Assembly (NCBI GenBank): GCA_001464665.1
Contig: LNDP01000024.1
Span: forward strand, 806,001-870,000
DNA from: Acidobacteria bacterium Ga0074141
GTDB lineage: Bacteria; Acidobacteriota; Blastocatellia; Pyrinomonadales; Pyrinomonadaceae
Length of the DNA stretch: 64,000 nucleotides
Direction: 5' to 3'
A program made the position numbers and the translations under genes. The notes under the pieces are model-generated. The model was not told the DNA's origin. It searched no databases and saw only the letters and a program-made list of their open reading frames with translations. Of the stretch, positions 40,643 through 50,160 are shown one piece after another (within the stretch, counting starts at the first letter, position 1; the number at the start of each line of letters is the position of its first letter).

Positions 40643-42151
40643 ATGCCGCTTCTCGAAATGAGAGAGATCGTCAAGGAGTTTCCGGGCGTCCGGGCACTTG
40701 ACGGCGTCAGCCTGACGCTTGATGCGGGCGAGTTTCACGCACTTGTCGGCGAGAACGGTGCCGGGAAATCGACACTGATGAAAGTGCTCTCGGGCGTCTA
40801 TCCGGCAGGAAGCTACGAGGGCGAAATATTGATCGAGGGCCGGCCAGCGAGCTTTCGCGGCATTCGCGATTCGGAAGCCGCGGGCATCGCGATCATCTTT
40901 CAGGAGCTCTCGCTGGTCAAGGAGCTTTCGGTCGGCGAGAACATCTTCCTCGGCCGCGAGCCCGCCTCGCTCGGCATCATCAATTGGTCAGAGCTTTACC
41001 ATAAAGCGACGAAGCTGCTTACCGATCTCGGGCTCGATATCGACCCGCGGGTGGCGGCCGGCAATCTCGGCATCGGGCAGCAGCAACTCGTCGAGATAGC
41101 AAAGGCGCTTTCGCAGAATGCCCGCATCGTCGTGCTCGATGAACCGACGGCGGCGCTGACGGAATCTGAGGTCGAGACGCTTTTCGGCATTCTCGATGGG
41201 CTCAAGAAACGCGGCGTCGGGATGATCTATATCTCGCATAAGCTCGACGAAGTGCTGCGGCTGAGCGACCGCGTCACCGTGCTCCGCGATGGCCGGACGG
41301 TCGCAACGCACGCCGCCGCCGGGCTGACAAAAAACACGATAATTGCCGAAATGGTCGGCCGCGAGGTCGGCGATATATTCCCGGTCTCAAAGCATGAACT
41401 CGGCGAAACGGCGCTTGAGGTACGCGGCATCACGGCCTTCTCGACCGACCGGCCGGATAAGAAGCTGGTCGATGGCGTCTCGTTCAAGGTGCGGCGGGGC
41501 GAGGTGCTCGGGATCGCCGGGCTGATGGGTTCGGGCCGCTCGGAACTGCTGATGTCGATCTTCGGCGCTTATGCGGGAAAAACGACCGGCAGCGTGCTCA
41601 TCGCCGGCCGGAAAGCCAACATCCGCGAACCGATGGACGCGATCAGCCGCGGCATCGGGTTCGTTACCGAAGACCGAAAACGCTACGGACTGCTGCTCGA
41701 GCAGACCATTCTCGACAATATGACGCTTGCCGCGCTTCAGCGCATCTCGGGGCGATTCATCACGCACCGCGAGCGCGAAGCTGCGGCCGCCACATTGCCA
41801 ATCGCGACGCTGAGGATCAAGGCGACGTCGCCGATGGCCATCGCCGGGACGCTCTCCGGCGGCAATCAACAGAAGGTCGTGCTCGGCAAATGGCTGCTGA
41901 CCGAGCCGAAGGTGCTGTTCCTCGACGAACCGACCCGCGGCATCGACGTCGGGGCAAAGCAGGAGATATACGCGGAAATAAATACGCTCGCAAAAGCGGG
42001 CCTTGCGATCGTGCTTGTTTCGTCAGAGTTGCCCGAGGTGCTCGGGCTCGCGGACCGCGTTATCGTCCTGCACGAAGGCGCCGTCCGGGGCGAATTTACG
42101 CGGGAAGAAGCGACACCGGAAAAAGTAATGGCCGCGGCAACGGGTGTGTAG
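40643..42151 (+). CDS. xylG: sugar ABC transporter ATP-binding protein (XylG type)
   Basis: 502 residues with two ATPase halves. The first has Walker A GENGAGKST and Walker B IVVLDEPTAAL; the second has a degenerate Walker A (GLMGSGRSEL), signature LSGGNQQKVVLGKWL and VLFLDEPTRGIDVGAK. This arrangement is that of the monosaccharide importers RbsA/XylG/MglA; length and the linked permease favour XylG. The true sugar is uncertain. It is divergent from acsA, 152 bp apart. Confidence 0.85.
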   Translation: MPLLEMREIVKEFPGVRALDGVSLTLDAGEFHALVGENGAGKSTLMKVLSGVYPAGSYEGEILIEGRPASFRGIRDSEAAGIAIIFQELSLVKELSVGENIFLGREPASLGIINWSELYHKATKLLTDLGLDIDPRVAAGNLGIGQQQLVEIAKALSQNARIVVLDEPTAALTESEVETLFGILDGLKKRGVGMIYISHKLDEVLRLSDRVTVLRDGRTVATHAAAGLTKNTIIAEMVGREVGDIFPVSKHELGETALEVRGITAFSTDRPDKKLVDGVSFKVRRGEVLGIAGLMGSGRSELLMSIFGAYAGKTTGSVLIAGRKANIREPMDAISRGIGFVTEDRKRYGLLLEQTILDNMTLAALQRISGRFITHREREAAAATLPIATLRIKATSPMAIAGTLSGGNQQKVVLGKWLLTEPKVLFLDEPTRGIDVGAKQEIYAEINTLAKAGLAIVLVSSELPEVLGLADRVIVLHEGAVRGEFTREEATPEKVMAAATGV

Positions 42152-42203
42152 CGAGACAGAGTCTTTCGATGGTTTGGCACGGCTGAGGATCGGACTTATT
42201 TTT

Positions 42204-42230
42204 AACGCGGAGGCCGCAGCGAACGCAGAG
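42204..42230 (+). repeat. nonamer array AACGCNGAG between xylG and xylH
   Basis: AACGCGGAG, GCCGCAGCG, AACGCAGAG within the 146-nt gap that separates the two transporter genes. It separates genes that are normally nearly contiguous. Confidence 0.75.
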
Positions 42231-42297
42231 TTTTTTTCGGTCAGCTGTCTCCTCGACTCGATAGCGGTTAGATTTAGTAGCACCGAAGATCATTTAA

Positions 42298-43440
42298 ATG
42301 AAGAACAAACTTTCAGGCTTGGTTGATGGGTCGTCGCTGCGGGCGTTTGCGATGATCGCGGTGCTGGCGGTCATCTGGGGTTATTTCCATTGGGCGACGG
42401 GGCAGATCTTCCTGACGCCGCGGAACCTCTCGAACCTGATGACGCAGATGTCGGTCACCGGCATCATCGCCGTCGGGATGCTGATGCTGATCGTCTCGGC
42501 GAACATCGACCTCTCGGTCGGCTCGGTGCTTGGGCTGGCGGGCGGCATCGCGGCTTACACGCTGACCAACCTCGGTTACCCGATCCCGGTGGCGATCGGG
42601 CTTGCCCTTCTGGCGGGCATTGCGATCGGCGTTTTCCAGGGTGTGCTGACGGCAAAAGCGGGCATTCCGGCGTTCATCGTAACGCTCGGCGGGCTGCTTG
42701 CCTGGCGCGGTGCGGTCAAGTGGCAGCTCGGCGGAAACACGGTCCCGATCGCCGACGAGACGTTCAAGATGATCGGGCAGGGCAACATTCCGGCGTGGGT
42801 CGGCTGGGTGCTCGCCGGCATCGCGGTCGCGTTCATTATTGCGAGGGCCGAAAGCTCGCAGCGGGCGTTAAAAGAATACGGGCTCGGCGAAGGCAACATC
42901 GCCGCCGCACTTGCGAAGTCGCTTATCCCGATTGGGGCGATACTGATCTTCATCTGGGTGATGAATTCGTATCAGGGCGTACCGGTGCCGGTGCTGATCT
43001 TCGTCGGGGTTGCGCTGATCGGCTCTTTCCTGATGAGCTCGACGACCTTCGGCCGCTACCTTTACGCCATCGGCGGCAATGCCGAAGCGGCCCGGCTCTC
43101 GGGCATCAATAACTCGCGAAACGTCATTGCAGTTTACGGCATCTTGGGCGCTCTGACGGGTATTGCCGCTTTAATCTATACGGCCCGCGTCGGAAGCGCG
43201 GCACCCGATGCCGGAACGCTCAAGGAGCTCGACGCCATCGCCGCCTGCGTCATCGGCGGAGCCTCGCTGATGGGCGGCCGCGGCACGGTCTTCGGCGCGT
43301 GTCTCGGCGCGCTGATAATGGCCAGCCTCGATAACGGAATGTCGCTCCTCAACGTCCGCGACTTTATGCAGGACATCATCAAAGGCTCGATCCTCGTCGC
43401 TGCGGTTGGGTTGGATATGATGGGCAGGAAGCAGGGTTGA
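42298..43440 (+). CDS. xylH: sugar ABC transporter permease (XylH type)
   Basis: 380 residues with about ten membrane spans; family blocks include TGIIAVGMLMLIVSANIDLS, PAFIVTLGGLLAWRG, YAIGGNAEAARLSGI and AACVIGGASLMGGRGTV. The length matches XylH better than the shorter RbsC. It partners the upstream ATPase. No periplasmic sugar-binding protein or sugar isomerase/kinase is in the window. The stop is 2 nt before the convergent moaA stop. Confidence 0.88.
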   Translation: MKNKLSGLVDGSSLRAFAMIAVLAVIWGYFHWATGQIFLTPRNLSNLMTQMSVTGIIAVGMLMLIVSANIDLSVGSVLGLAGGIAAYTLTNLGYPIPVAIGLALLAGIAIGVFQGVLTAKAGIPAFIVTLGGLLAWRGAVKWQLGGNTVPIADETFKMIGQGNIPAWVGWVLAGIAVAFIIARAESSQRALKEYGLGEGNIAAALAKSLIPIGAILIFIWVMNSYQGVPVPVLIFVGVALIGSFLMSSTTFGRYLYAIGGNAEAARLSGINNSRNVIAVYGILGALTGIAALIYTARVGSAAPDAGTLKELDAIAACVIGGASLMGGRGTVFGACLGALIMASLDNGMSLLNVRDFMQDIIKGSILVAAVGLDMMGRKQG

Positions 43441-43442
43441 TA

Positions 43443-44435
43443 TCAGCCGCCGATGAAGCTCATTGTCCGGTCGGGCTGGATGAAGCCGGGGTCGTTGATG
43501 TAGTGGCTCGGTTCTTTTTTCAGAGCGGCGGCCTTGATCACCTCGGCGATCTCATCATCGCCAATGCCGGAGCGGAGCGGCCCGAGCAGGTCGTGCTCTT
43601 TGGTTGAGAAAAGGCAGGTGCGGATCTGCCCGTCGGCGGTCAGGCGGATTCGGGAACATTGGCCGCAGAACATCTCCGTTACCGGCGCGATGATTCCGAC
43701 CTCGCCGGGCGAGCCATCGGCAAAGCGAAACTTCCACGCCGTCTCGCTCCCGCGCGAAGGCTCTTTCAGCTCAAGCGGGAATTCGCGTTCGATGCGTTCG
43801 CGGATCTCGCGCCCCGAAACGACCAGCGATCGGTCCCATTCGCGGCCCGAATCAAGCGGCATATATTCGATAAAACGCATCGAGACATCGTTCTCGCGGG
43901 CAAAGCGGGCAAGCTCGGGGACCTCGTCATCATTACGACCGCGGACGATGACGGCGTTGACCTTAACGGGAAGAAAGCCAAGACGTTTCGCGGCCTCGAT
44001 CGATGAAAGAACGCGGCCCAGCGAATCTGAGCCCGTTATCTCGCGAAAGCGTTCGGGACGGACGCTGTCGAGGCTGAATGTTACTCGGTCGAGGCCTGCG
44101 GCTTTTAGTGCCCCGGCAAATCGCTCGAAGTCGTAACCGTTGGTTGTAAGTGCGAGGTCGCGGAGCTGCGGCTTCAAGCTCGAGAGCATTTTGACCAGAA
44201 CCGGAACATCGCGGCGGATGAGAGGCTCGCCGCCCGTCAGCCTTATCTTCTCGATGCCAAGCGAAACGAAAATGCCTGCAAGCCGCGTGATCTCTTCGAA
44301 TGTAAGCAGCGTCTCGCGCTTTGCCCAGGCCGGTTCGCCGTGCGGCAGGCAGTAAAAACACCGAAAGTTGCACCGATCCGTCAGCGAGATCCGAAGATCG
44401 CGAATCGTCCGGTTGTGGGCATCCCGCAGCATCAC
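43443..44435 (-). CDS. moaA: GTP 3',8-cyclase
   Basis: 330 residues. The N-terminal SAM cluster is CNFRCFYC, the GTP-binding C-terminal cluster is CGQCSRIRLTADGQIRTC, and the protein ends in the catalytic double glycine (SFIGG). It catalyses the first step of molybdenum-cofactor synthesis. The GTG at 44435 or ATG at 44432 is the start; a TATCAT box lies only 7 nt before that ATG. Other moa genes are absent here. Confidence 0.95.
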   Translation of the reverse strand: MMLRDAHNRTIRDLRISLTDRCNFRCFYCLPHGEPAWAKRETLLTFEEITRLAGIFVSLGIEKIRLTGGEPLIRRDVPVLVKMLSSLKPQLRDLALTTNGYDFERFAGALKAAGLDRVTFSLDSVRPERFREITGSDSLGRVLSSIEAAKRLGFLPVKVNAVIVRGRNDDEVPELARFARENDVSMRFIEYMPLDSGREWDRSLVVSGREIRERIEREFPLELKEPSRGSETAWKFRFADGSPGEVGIIAPVTEMFCGQCSRIRLTADGQIRTCLFSTKEHDLLGPLRSGIGDDEIAEVIKAAALKKEPSHYINDPGFIQPDRTMSFIGG

Positions 44436-44477
44436 CTTAATGATACAACAATCAAGATGATGGCTTGGCCGGCTGCA

Positions 44478-45158
44478 TTACTTAAAGGCTTCAGCGATCC
44501 GCTTGATGTCAGCCAAAACGGTCTCTCTATCCGGGTGCTCGACCTTTTGCAATATGGCCTCAAATTCGCCAAGCAGCTTTGCGACCTCGGCCTTTTCGCT
44601 GGTGTCCTCGGGCGGTGTGTAGCTGGCCGGGCTCTTGGCTTCATCGGCAATGCTCGCGAAGTTCTCCTTCAGCTGAAGGACCGCGGCGGCCGAATGCCGT
44701 CCATCCGGATATCGCGAAAGATACTCGCCGAGCGTTATCCGCGTGACGTAAAGACCGCAGTTGAGATAGCCTTCGCATTCGCCGGGGAGCGGGTTTTGTG
44801 CAGCCTCCCAGGCGATATCGTCGGCGACCGGAAGGCCGCGATACTTCTTCTCAAGATCCCAAAAAAGCTCCGAGCGGACGTAGTACATCGCTCCGGGCTC
44901 GTGGTAAACGATCTTCGACTCATTCGCCTTAAAGAAACGCCTGTTCGGCTGCTTCTCGTAGTCTTCACGCGGAATGCTCTCGAGTTTGTTTTTGAGTTCA
45001 AGCAGTTGCTTGAACTCGGCTTTTGCCTTCGCCTCGTCGGCCTTGCCGGGAGTTTGGGCGAGACTTCCGGCGGCGGCGACGGCAAGCACCAAGAAGAGCA
45101 TTGCCGCGCTCAAAAAGCAGCGGTAAAACTTTGGTAAAAATTCACTATTCGGATTCAT
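44478..45158 (-). CDS. secreted protein, unknown function
   Basis: 226 residues from the ATG at 45158, overlapping the queG stop by 14 nt, with a signal sequence (CFLSAAMLFLVLAVAAAGSL). The mature part is helical and charged (AKAEFKQLLELKNKLESI) with a Cys pair in LPGECEGYLNCGLYVTRITL. No family recognised. Coupling to queG suggests co-expression only. Confidence 0.6.
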   Translation of the reverse strand: MNPNSEFLPKFYRCFLSAAMLFLVLAVAAAGSLAQTPGKADEAKAKAEFKQLLELKNKLESIPREDYEKQPNRRFFKANESKIVYHEPGAMYYVRSELFWDLEKKYRGLPVADDIAWEAAQNPLPGECEGYLNCGLYVTRITLGEYLSRYPDGRHSAAAVLQLKENFASIADEAKSPASYTPPEDTSEKAEVAKLLGEFEAILQKVEHPDRETVLADIKRIAEAFK

Positions 45159-46095
45159 TTCGTCTTTCGTCCTCAATAAGTTGTTTCGCATTGCGCATCA
45201 GGCCCGGGAGCTTTGCACGCTTTATCGCGCTTCCGCGAAAACGCGCGGCATAACTCTCAGGCGTCATCGCCAATATTTCATTGAACGGTAAAGACGTTTC
45301 ATTTTTGCGGGGTTCAAAGCGATTTTCTGCGGTCGGCTGCTCAAAGCGGTTCCAGGGGCAAACGTCCTGACAGATATCGCAGCCGTAAAGCCAGCCCTCG
45401 AGCCGACCGGCGACCGCTTCGGGAAGTTCTTCGCCGCGGTGCTCAATGGTTGCGTACGAGATGCAGCGGTTTGAGTCGACGACGTAAGGTTCGGTGATCG
45501 CACCGGTCGGGCAGGCTTCGATGCACGCGGTGCATGTGCCGCAGTGGTCCTCGGCGGACTCGTCGTAGCTATCTGCTTCGACATCGAGGATCAGCTCGCC
45601 GAGAAACACCCACGAGCCCATCTCGCGCGTTATCACATTCGTATGCTTGCCGATCCAGCCGAGCCCGGCGGCGGCTGCCCACGCCTTTTCAAGGATCGGT
45701 GCCGTATCAACGCAGACCTTTCCATCGGCTCCGGGATACGCGGCATTGATTCGGTCGAGCAGGTCGAAGAGCCGGGCCTTTAGCACTTCGTGATAATCAT
45801 CGCCCCAGGCGTAGCGGGAGATCTTGCCTGCCTCTTTTGTGTCTTGATGCTCGTGCGGTGTGTAGTAATTTAGGGCGACCGAGAGCACTGTTTTGGCGCC
45901 CGGAAAAAGCAGACGCGGGTCGCTGCGTTTTTCGGGCTCGCGGGCCATCCACGCCATCTCGGCGCTATAGCCGCGGCCGAGCCATTCGAGCAGCCGATCG
46001 TGAGCCTCGCTAAGCGCTCCGGCACGTGCAACGCCGGCAAGATCAAACCCCGCCTCGCCTGCCAACCGCTTCAGCTCTTCACGCTCTGCCTGCAC
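45145..46095 (-). CDS. queG: epoxyqueuosine reductase
   Basis: 316 residues. The two 4Fe-4S clusters use CGTCTACIEACPTGAI and CDICQDVCPWN, and the catalytic Asp lies in the VCVDTAPILEKAWA block of the cobalamin domain. It reduces epoxyqueuosine to queuosine in tRNA using cobalamin. The start is a GTG at 46095; a TATAAT box lies six bases upstream, so the mRNA is likely leaderless. The TBDR gene's terminator precedes it. Confidence 0.95.
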   Translation of the reverse strand: MQAEREELKRLAGEAGFDLAGVARAGALSEAHDRLLEWLGRGYSAEMAWMAREPEKRSDPRLLFPGAKTVLSVALNYYTPHEHQDTKEAGKISRYAWGDDYHEVLKARLFDLLDRINAAYPGADGKVCVDTAPILEKAWAAAAGLGWIGKHTNVITREMGSWVFLGELILDVEADSYDESAEDHCGTCTACIEACPTGAITEPYVVDSNRCISYATIEHRGEELPEAVAGRLEGWLYGCDICQDVCPWNRFEQPTAENRFEPRKNETSLPFNEILAMTPESYAARFRGSAIKRAKLPGLMRNAKQLIEDERRNESE

Positions 46096-46101
46096 GCAAG
46101 A

Positions 46102-46107
46102 ATTATA
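46102..46107 (-). promoter_or_regulatory. perfect -10 box (TATAAT) 6 nt before the queG GTG
   Basis: On the minus strand the sequence is GACTATAATTCTTGC followed by GTG. No room for a Shine-Dalgarno remains. Confidence 0.5.
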
Positions 46108-46140
46108 GTCCGCCGCTACCCGAACGAATAGCCGAAACGA

Positions 46141-46172
46141 AAAAGAGGCCGCCGCAAGCGACAGCCTCTTTT
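46141..46172. terminator. terminator after the TonB receptor gene
   Basis: AAAAGAGGC (46141-46149) pairs with GCCTCTTTT (46164-46172) around a GC-rich 14-nt loop that can pair further. The T tail serves the minus strand (receptor gene ending at 46194) and the plus direction alike. Confidence 0.75.
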
Positions 46173-46193
46173 GATGTTCTAAACCTTTCGAGT

Positions 46194-49100
46194 TTAGAAG
46201 TTGAGCCGCAGACCGATCTGGAACTGCCGCGGGTCGAAAGCCGACGTCGAGGCACTTCCGTACTTACTGCCGCGGCGAATGCCGGTCTCATTTACCACCT
46301 GATAGAACGGATTGGCAGCCGCCTCGTTGAATCGGTTGAACATATTGAATACCTCACCGATGACATCAAGGCTGAGCCGTTCACCAAAGTTTATTCGTCG
46401 CGAAAGGCGGGCATCGACCGAGAAAAAGTTATCGGTCAGGCCCATGTTGCGGCCAAGATTTCCGTTTGCCGGGAAAACGCCGGTCTGGCAATTGGTGTCG
46501 AGGCCGGTCTGGCAAAGCGTACCGTCCGGACGGACCGTCGGCCGCTCGTTCGTGCTCTGGAAGTCGCCGTTCGCATCGCCGACGGCGAGGATGTTGAACG
46601 GACGGCCCGAGCCGTATTCGACGATCGGTGAAAACTGGAAGCCGTGAAGAAAACGCAGGAAGCCGTTTCCGCTCCGCCAGCTATCCGGTGCCCCAAAGAC
46701 GCCGCTGAAAACGAACCGGTGACGCTGGTCAAAGAGCGAATCCGATTTCTCAGCACGGAAATTAAGGTTGTCCTGCGGCTTCAAGAGCGTTTGCAGATCG
46801 GACGAAAAATCGATCGCATGCGACCAGGTGTAGGTCGCAAAGAACTGAACGTTCGACGAAAACCGCTTCTTAAGCTCTACGTTCAGGGCATTGTAGAACG
46901 AATTGGCGTCCGATAGCTGAGCGTTTACGTCCGCATAGGCATTGATCGGGCCCGGCGTACGGACGCTGCCCGCGATAGCTGCGTCAAACGCGGCCTTGTT
47001 CACCAGCCCGTTAGTTGCAGAGGCGACGAAGAAGTAATTCGGGCCAAGCTTTCGGAAATAGTTTGCGGCTATCGGGCTGACGATCCTTTGACCGGAATTA
47101 TTGACTCCGACCAAGCCCGGGATTATGACCGTAAAGCCCTGCGGACATGCCGCTGAGGCAGTACAGTTTGTCGTGGGTAGCGAGAAGAAACCGGCCTGTG
47201 TAAGATTTGCCGGGTTCACTCCAAAGAACCTGCGGAAATTCTCCCGCATCGCGTTGGTATCGACCGGGTTCACATCCTGCGGGTGAGCAAGGTGTCGGGC
47301 GTTAACCGTGATGTAGCTCGCCGAGATGACCATGTCCTTGCCGATCGCTTGCTCGATGCCAAGATTGCCCTGGAAGGCATACGGATATTCAAAGTCCTTG
47401 CTGACGTGGAGCGTAAAGGGAAGTATCGGCCCAAAGCCTGTGAAGGTGCTCGAATCAAACCGCTGGAAGCCGAATTGGTAGCGTGCCGAAGCGGCAACAC
47501 CGGGTGTCCGTGTGGCACCGCAGATCGACGGGATCGAACCCTGCACGCCGCAGACCGTTCCGTGGAATACCTGCCAGGCGTTAAAGAGACCCGCCGGTGA
47601 TGGGCCGCCGATCGGAAGTAGCGTCGCCTGCTGCTGTTGCGAGCCATCGGCGATGTCTGAGTTAAAGGCAACCGCCAGTAGCGGGTGGTCATAGAACATT
47701 CCGCCCGCACCGCGGATAACGGTCCGGCCATTATTAAAGACGTCCCAGGCAAAGCCGACGCGCGGTGCCCAGTTGTTCGTATCACGCGGAAAACCTTGCG
47801 TTACGTTAAGAGCATCTTGCGCCGTCTGAACGTCAGACGCCGACAAGGTGATTCCCGTAAGCGGGTCGGTGAACGGCGTCGGTGCGTATTCATCCGTCAA
47901 TTCCACGTCGTAGCGGATGCCGTAGTTGAGTGTGAAATTGCGAAAGATCTTCCAGGTGTCCTGAGCAAAAAAGGCGATCGGCTTGTTCTTGAGCGTGCTG
48001 TTCGGATCGCCAAAACCCTGGATGAAAACGCTCGGGAAGCCCAGGCCATAGGTCTGGATCGGCGTAAATGCCGGACCGGTACAGCCGGGTACCAGACCAC
48101 CGCAAGCTTGCTGGCTGAAGTTGTAAAGCGCCGGGAAGTTAAGGTCAAATCGTGCGGTTCCACCTATCCAGTTTACGTCGCCGCCAAACTTAAAGATGTG
48201 GCTTCCGGTCGCCCAGGTCAGATTGTCGCGGATCTGGAATCGCGTCTCAACCCTCGACACCGGCGAGAATGGATTTGAGCCGATGAAACCCGTTCCGGCG
48301 ATCTGATGGGCAACGCTCGGAACCTGCGAATCAAAATTTGCCTTGCGGCGGCCGAAGCTGAAGTATGCCTCGTTAACCAGATTGTTCGGAAGCACGCTCG
48401 CAAGCGAGGCCGAGAACGACGTGTCCTTTATCTTCTGGATGCCGGTACGCGAATAGTCGTTCTGGCCGAGCGTCTGGTTCTGCGATTCGTCCTGAATGCC
48501 GTTGATGTCTCCGGGGTTGTAGCCAAGCCGGAGCGAAAGCTGATGGCCGGTTTGGATCAGGTGGTCAAGCCGGACCGAGGAAAAGGTCGACGCCTCAGAG
48601 ATCGGGAAGATGCGCCGGAGCTGATTGAGCGGGCGGAAGGCGACAAACTCGCCATCTGCATTCCGCGTAAGCGGCACCGGAACGCCCGAGAGAAGAAATC
48701 TTCCGCCGACCTGCTGTCCCTGCGGAACGCCGATGCCAGGCAGGAAGTTGATCAGCGTGCTTCCTCCGTTCAAGGCCGTCTGGCTGCCGATCGAGGCAAA
48801 GTGTGCATACGCGATCGCGGTCGAGGGGCTTGTCCCGAGTGTCGTTTGAATATAAGAGACCTGCGCCGGTGTCAGGTTGGTAAAGGTCTGCGAGACCGGC
48901 AAAAAGGGTGCGCCGATCGTTATGCTTGAGGTAGCTCCGCCGACGATATCGCCGGTGAAGAAGCCCGATTCCTGCCTTCGACGCTGTTCAAATGAAGCAA
49001 AGAAGAAGGTCCTTTCCTTAAGCAGCGGTCCGCCGAATGTAAAGCCATACTGTGCTCGTGTGTAAGGCGGCTTTTTGGTCGGGTCGCCGTCGATGACCGG

Positions 49101-49937
49101 AGCGAACGCATTACGCGATTGTATGGACTTGTGTCGCAGATAGCCAAAGACGTTTCCGCGGAAGTCATTCGTTCCGCTCTTGGTCACGACGTTAACGATA
49201 CCGCCGGTCGCGCGGCCAAACTCCGGCATATAGGAGTTCGTCGTCACCTGATATTCCTGCACCGCTTCCTGCGAAACGGTCGTACGGGCGGCGTTGATCG
49301 AGTTATCCGTAAAGTCGGCTCCATCAACCTGCACCAGCGTCGAGCGTCCGCGCTGTCCGCCGATGTTGAGTCCCGATGTCGGGGCCGGGCCGACCGGGCG
49401 GCCGTTGTCGCGTCCGACCGTTGAGATGGTCAGTGCAAAGCCGGTCGCGCTTCGTTCATTGATCGGAAGATTCTGGATGCGTGTTTGGTCGATCGTGGTC
49501 GAAACGGTTGTCCGCGAAGTTTCGATCAGCTCGACCGATTCCCCGGTCACCGTCACCGTTATGTCTTCGGCGCCGACCTCCATGCTTATTCTCAAAGTGG
49601 CGCTCTGCCCGACCGTCAGGCTTACGGGCGAGATGGTGACACGCTTAAATGTCGAGGCCTCGGATGAGATCTCATAATCTCCCGGCGGCAGGGCAATGAA
49701 GCGGTACGAGCCGTCGCTTCCGGACGTGGTCGAACGCGTAATGCCTGTGCTCTGGTTGCGGGCCGTTACGGTCGCACCCGGAATTACAGCGCCGTTCGGG
49801 TCAACGACGACACCGGCGAGGTCGGCGGCGTTCGCCTGCGCCTGGCCCATCGCTAGGCCTACGCTGAATAGCGCAACTATTGCGGTCAACAGGGCCTTGG
49901 TAAATAACCCCGGACACCTTAAAAAAGCTGCTTTCAT
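46194..49937 (-). CDS. TonB-dependent receptor with N-terminal carboxypeptidase-regulatory domain
   Basis: 1,247 residues with a signal peptide (LLTAIVALFSVGLAM), a CarboxypepD_reg domain (LAGVVVDPNGAVIPGATVTA, ISSEASTFKRVTI), a plug domain (GLNIGGQRGRSTLVQVDGAD, GGIVNVVTKSGTNDFRG), and a large beta-barrel ending QIGLRLNF with a C-terminal Phe. This is the OAR-type family, abundant in Acidobacteria, importing large or polymeric substrates through the outer membrane with TonB energy. The substrate is not evident and no SusD homologue is nearby. Confidence 0.93.
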   Translation of the reverse strand: MKAAFLRCPGLFTKALLTAIVALFSVGLAMGQAQANAADLAGVVVDPNGAVIPGATVTARNQSTGITRSTTSGSDGSYRFIALPPGDYEISSEASTFKRVTISPVSLTVGQSATLRISMEVGAEDITVTVTGESVELIETSRTTVSTTIDQTRIQNLPINERSATGFALTISTVGRDNGRPVGPAPTSGLNIGGQRGRSTLVQVDGADFTDNSINAARTTVSQEAVQEYQVTTNSYMPEFGRATGGIVNVVTKSGTNDFRGNVFGYLRHKSIQSRNAFAPVIDGDPTKKPPYTRAQYGFTFGGPLLKERTFFFASFEQRRRQESGFFTGDIVGGATSSITIGAPFLPVSQTFTNLTPAQVSYIQTTLGTSPSTAIAYAHFASIGSQTALNGGSTLINFLPGIGVPQGQQVGGRFLLSGVPVPLTRNADGEFVAFRPLNQLRRIFPISEASTFSSVRLDHLIQTGHQLSLRLGYNPGDINGIQDESQNQTLGQNDYSRTGIQKIKDTSFSASLASVLPNNLVNEAYFSFGRRKANFDSQVPSVAHQIAGTGFIGSNPFSPVSRVETRFQIRDNLTWATGSHIFKFGGDVNWIGGTARFDLNFPALYNFSQQACGGLVPGCTGPAFTPIQTYGLGFPSVFIQGFGDPNSTLKNKPIAFFAQDTWKIFRNFTLNYGIRYDVELTDEYAPTPFTDPLTGITLSASDVQTAQDALNVTQGFPRDTNNWAPRVGFAWDVFNNGRTVIRGAGGMFYDHPLLAVAFNSDIADGSQQQQATLLPIGGPSPAGLFNAWQVFHGTVCGVQGSIPSICGATRTPGVAASARYQFGFQRFDSSTFTGFGPILPFTLHVSKDFEYPYAFQGNLGIEQAIGKDMVISASYITVNARHLAHPQDVNPVDTNAMRENFRRFFGVNPANLTQAGFFSLPTTNCTASAACPQGFTVIIPGLVGVNNSGQRIVSPIAANYFRKLGPNYFFVASATNGLVNKAAFDAAIAGSVRTPGPINAYADVNAQLSDANSFYNALNVELKKRFSSNVQFFATYTWSHAIDFSSDLQTLLKPQDNLNFRAEKSDSLFDQRHRFVFSGVFGAPDSWRSGNGFLRFLHGFQFSPIVEYGSGRPFNILAVGDANGDFQSTNERPTVRPDGTLCQTGLDTNCQTGVFPANGNLGRNMGLTDNFFSVDARLSRRINFGERLSLDVIGEVFNMFNRFNEAAANPFYQVVNETGIRRGSKYGSASTSAFDPRQFQIGLRLNF

Positions 49938-50160
49938 CGAGATCTTCTCCTTGTACTGAACTTCCGAAATTATGTCTGCGAACCTTTCTACGTGTGAGCC
50001 CGGCTTCGGGTTTTGGTACTAATGATCAGCGGGAAAGACTGCCCGAAGCTTGCTACGTTCTTTTTACTTTAGTGCGTGAAGCAACACGTTGCAGAAAAGT
50101 TAAGAATTGCTTTGTAGTTTTTACCGCAAATCGGTGATTAAGGCAAGCAAAACATTGCGT

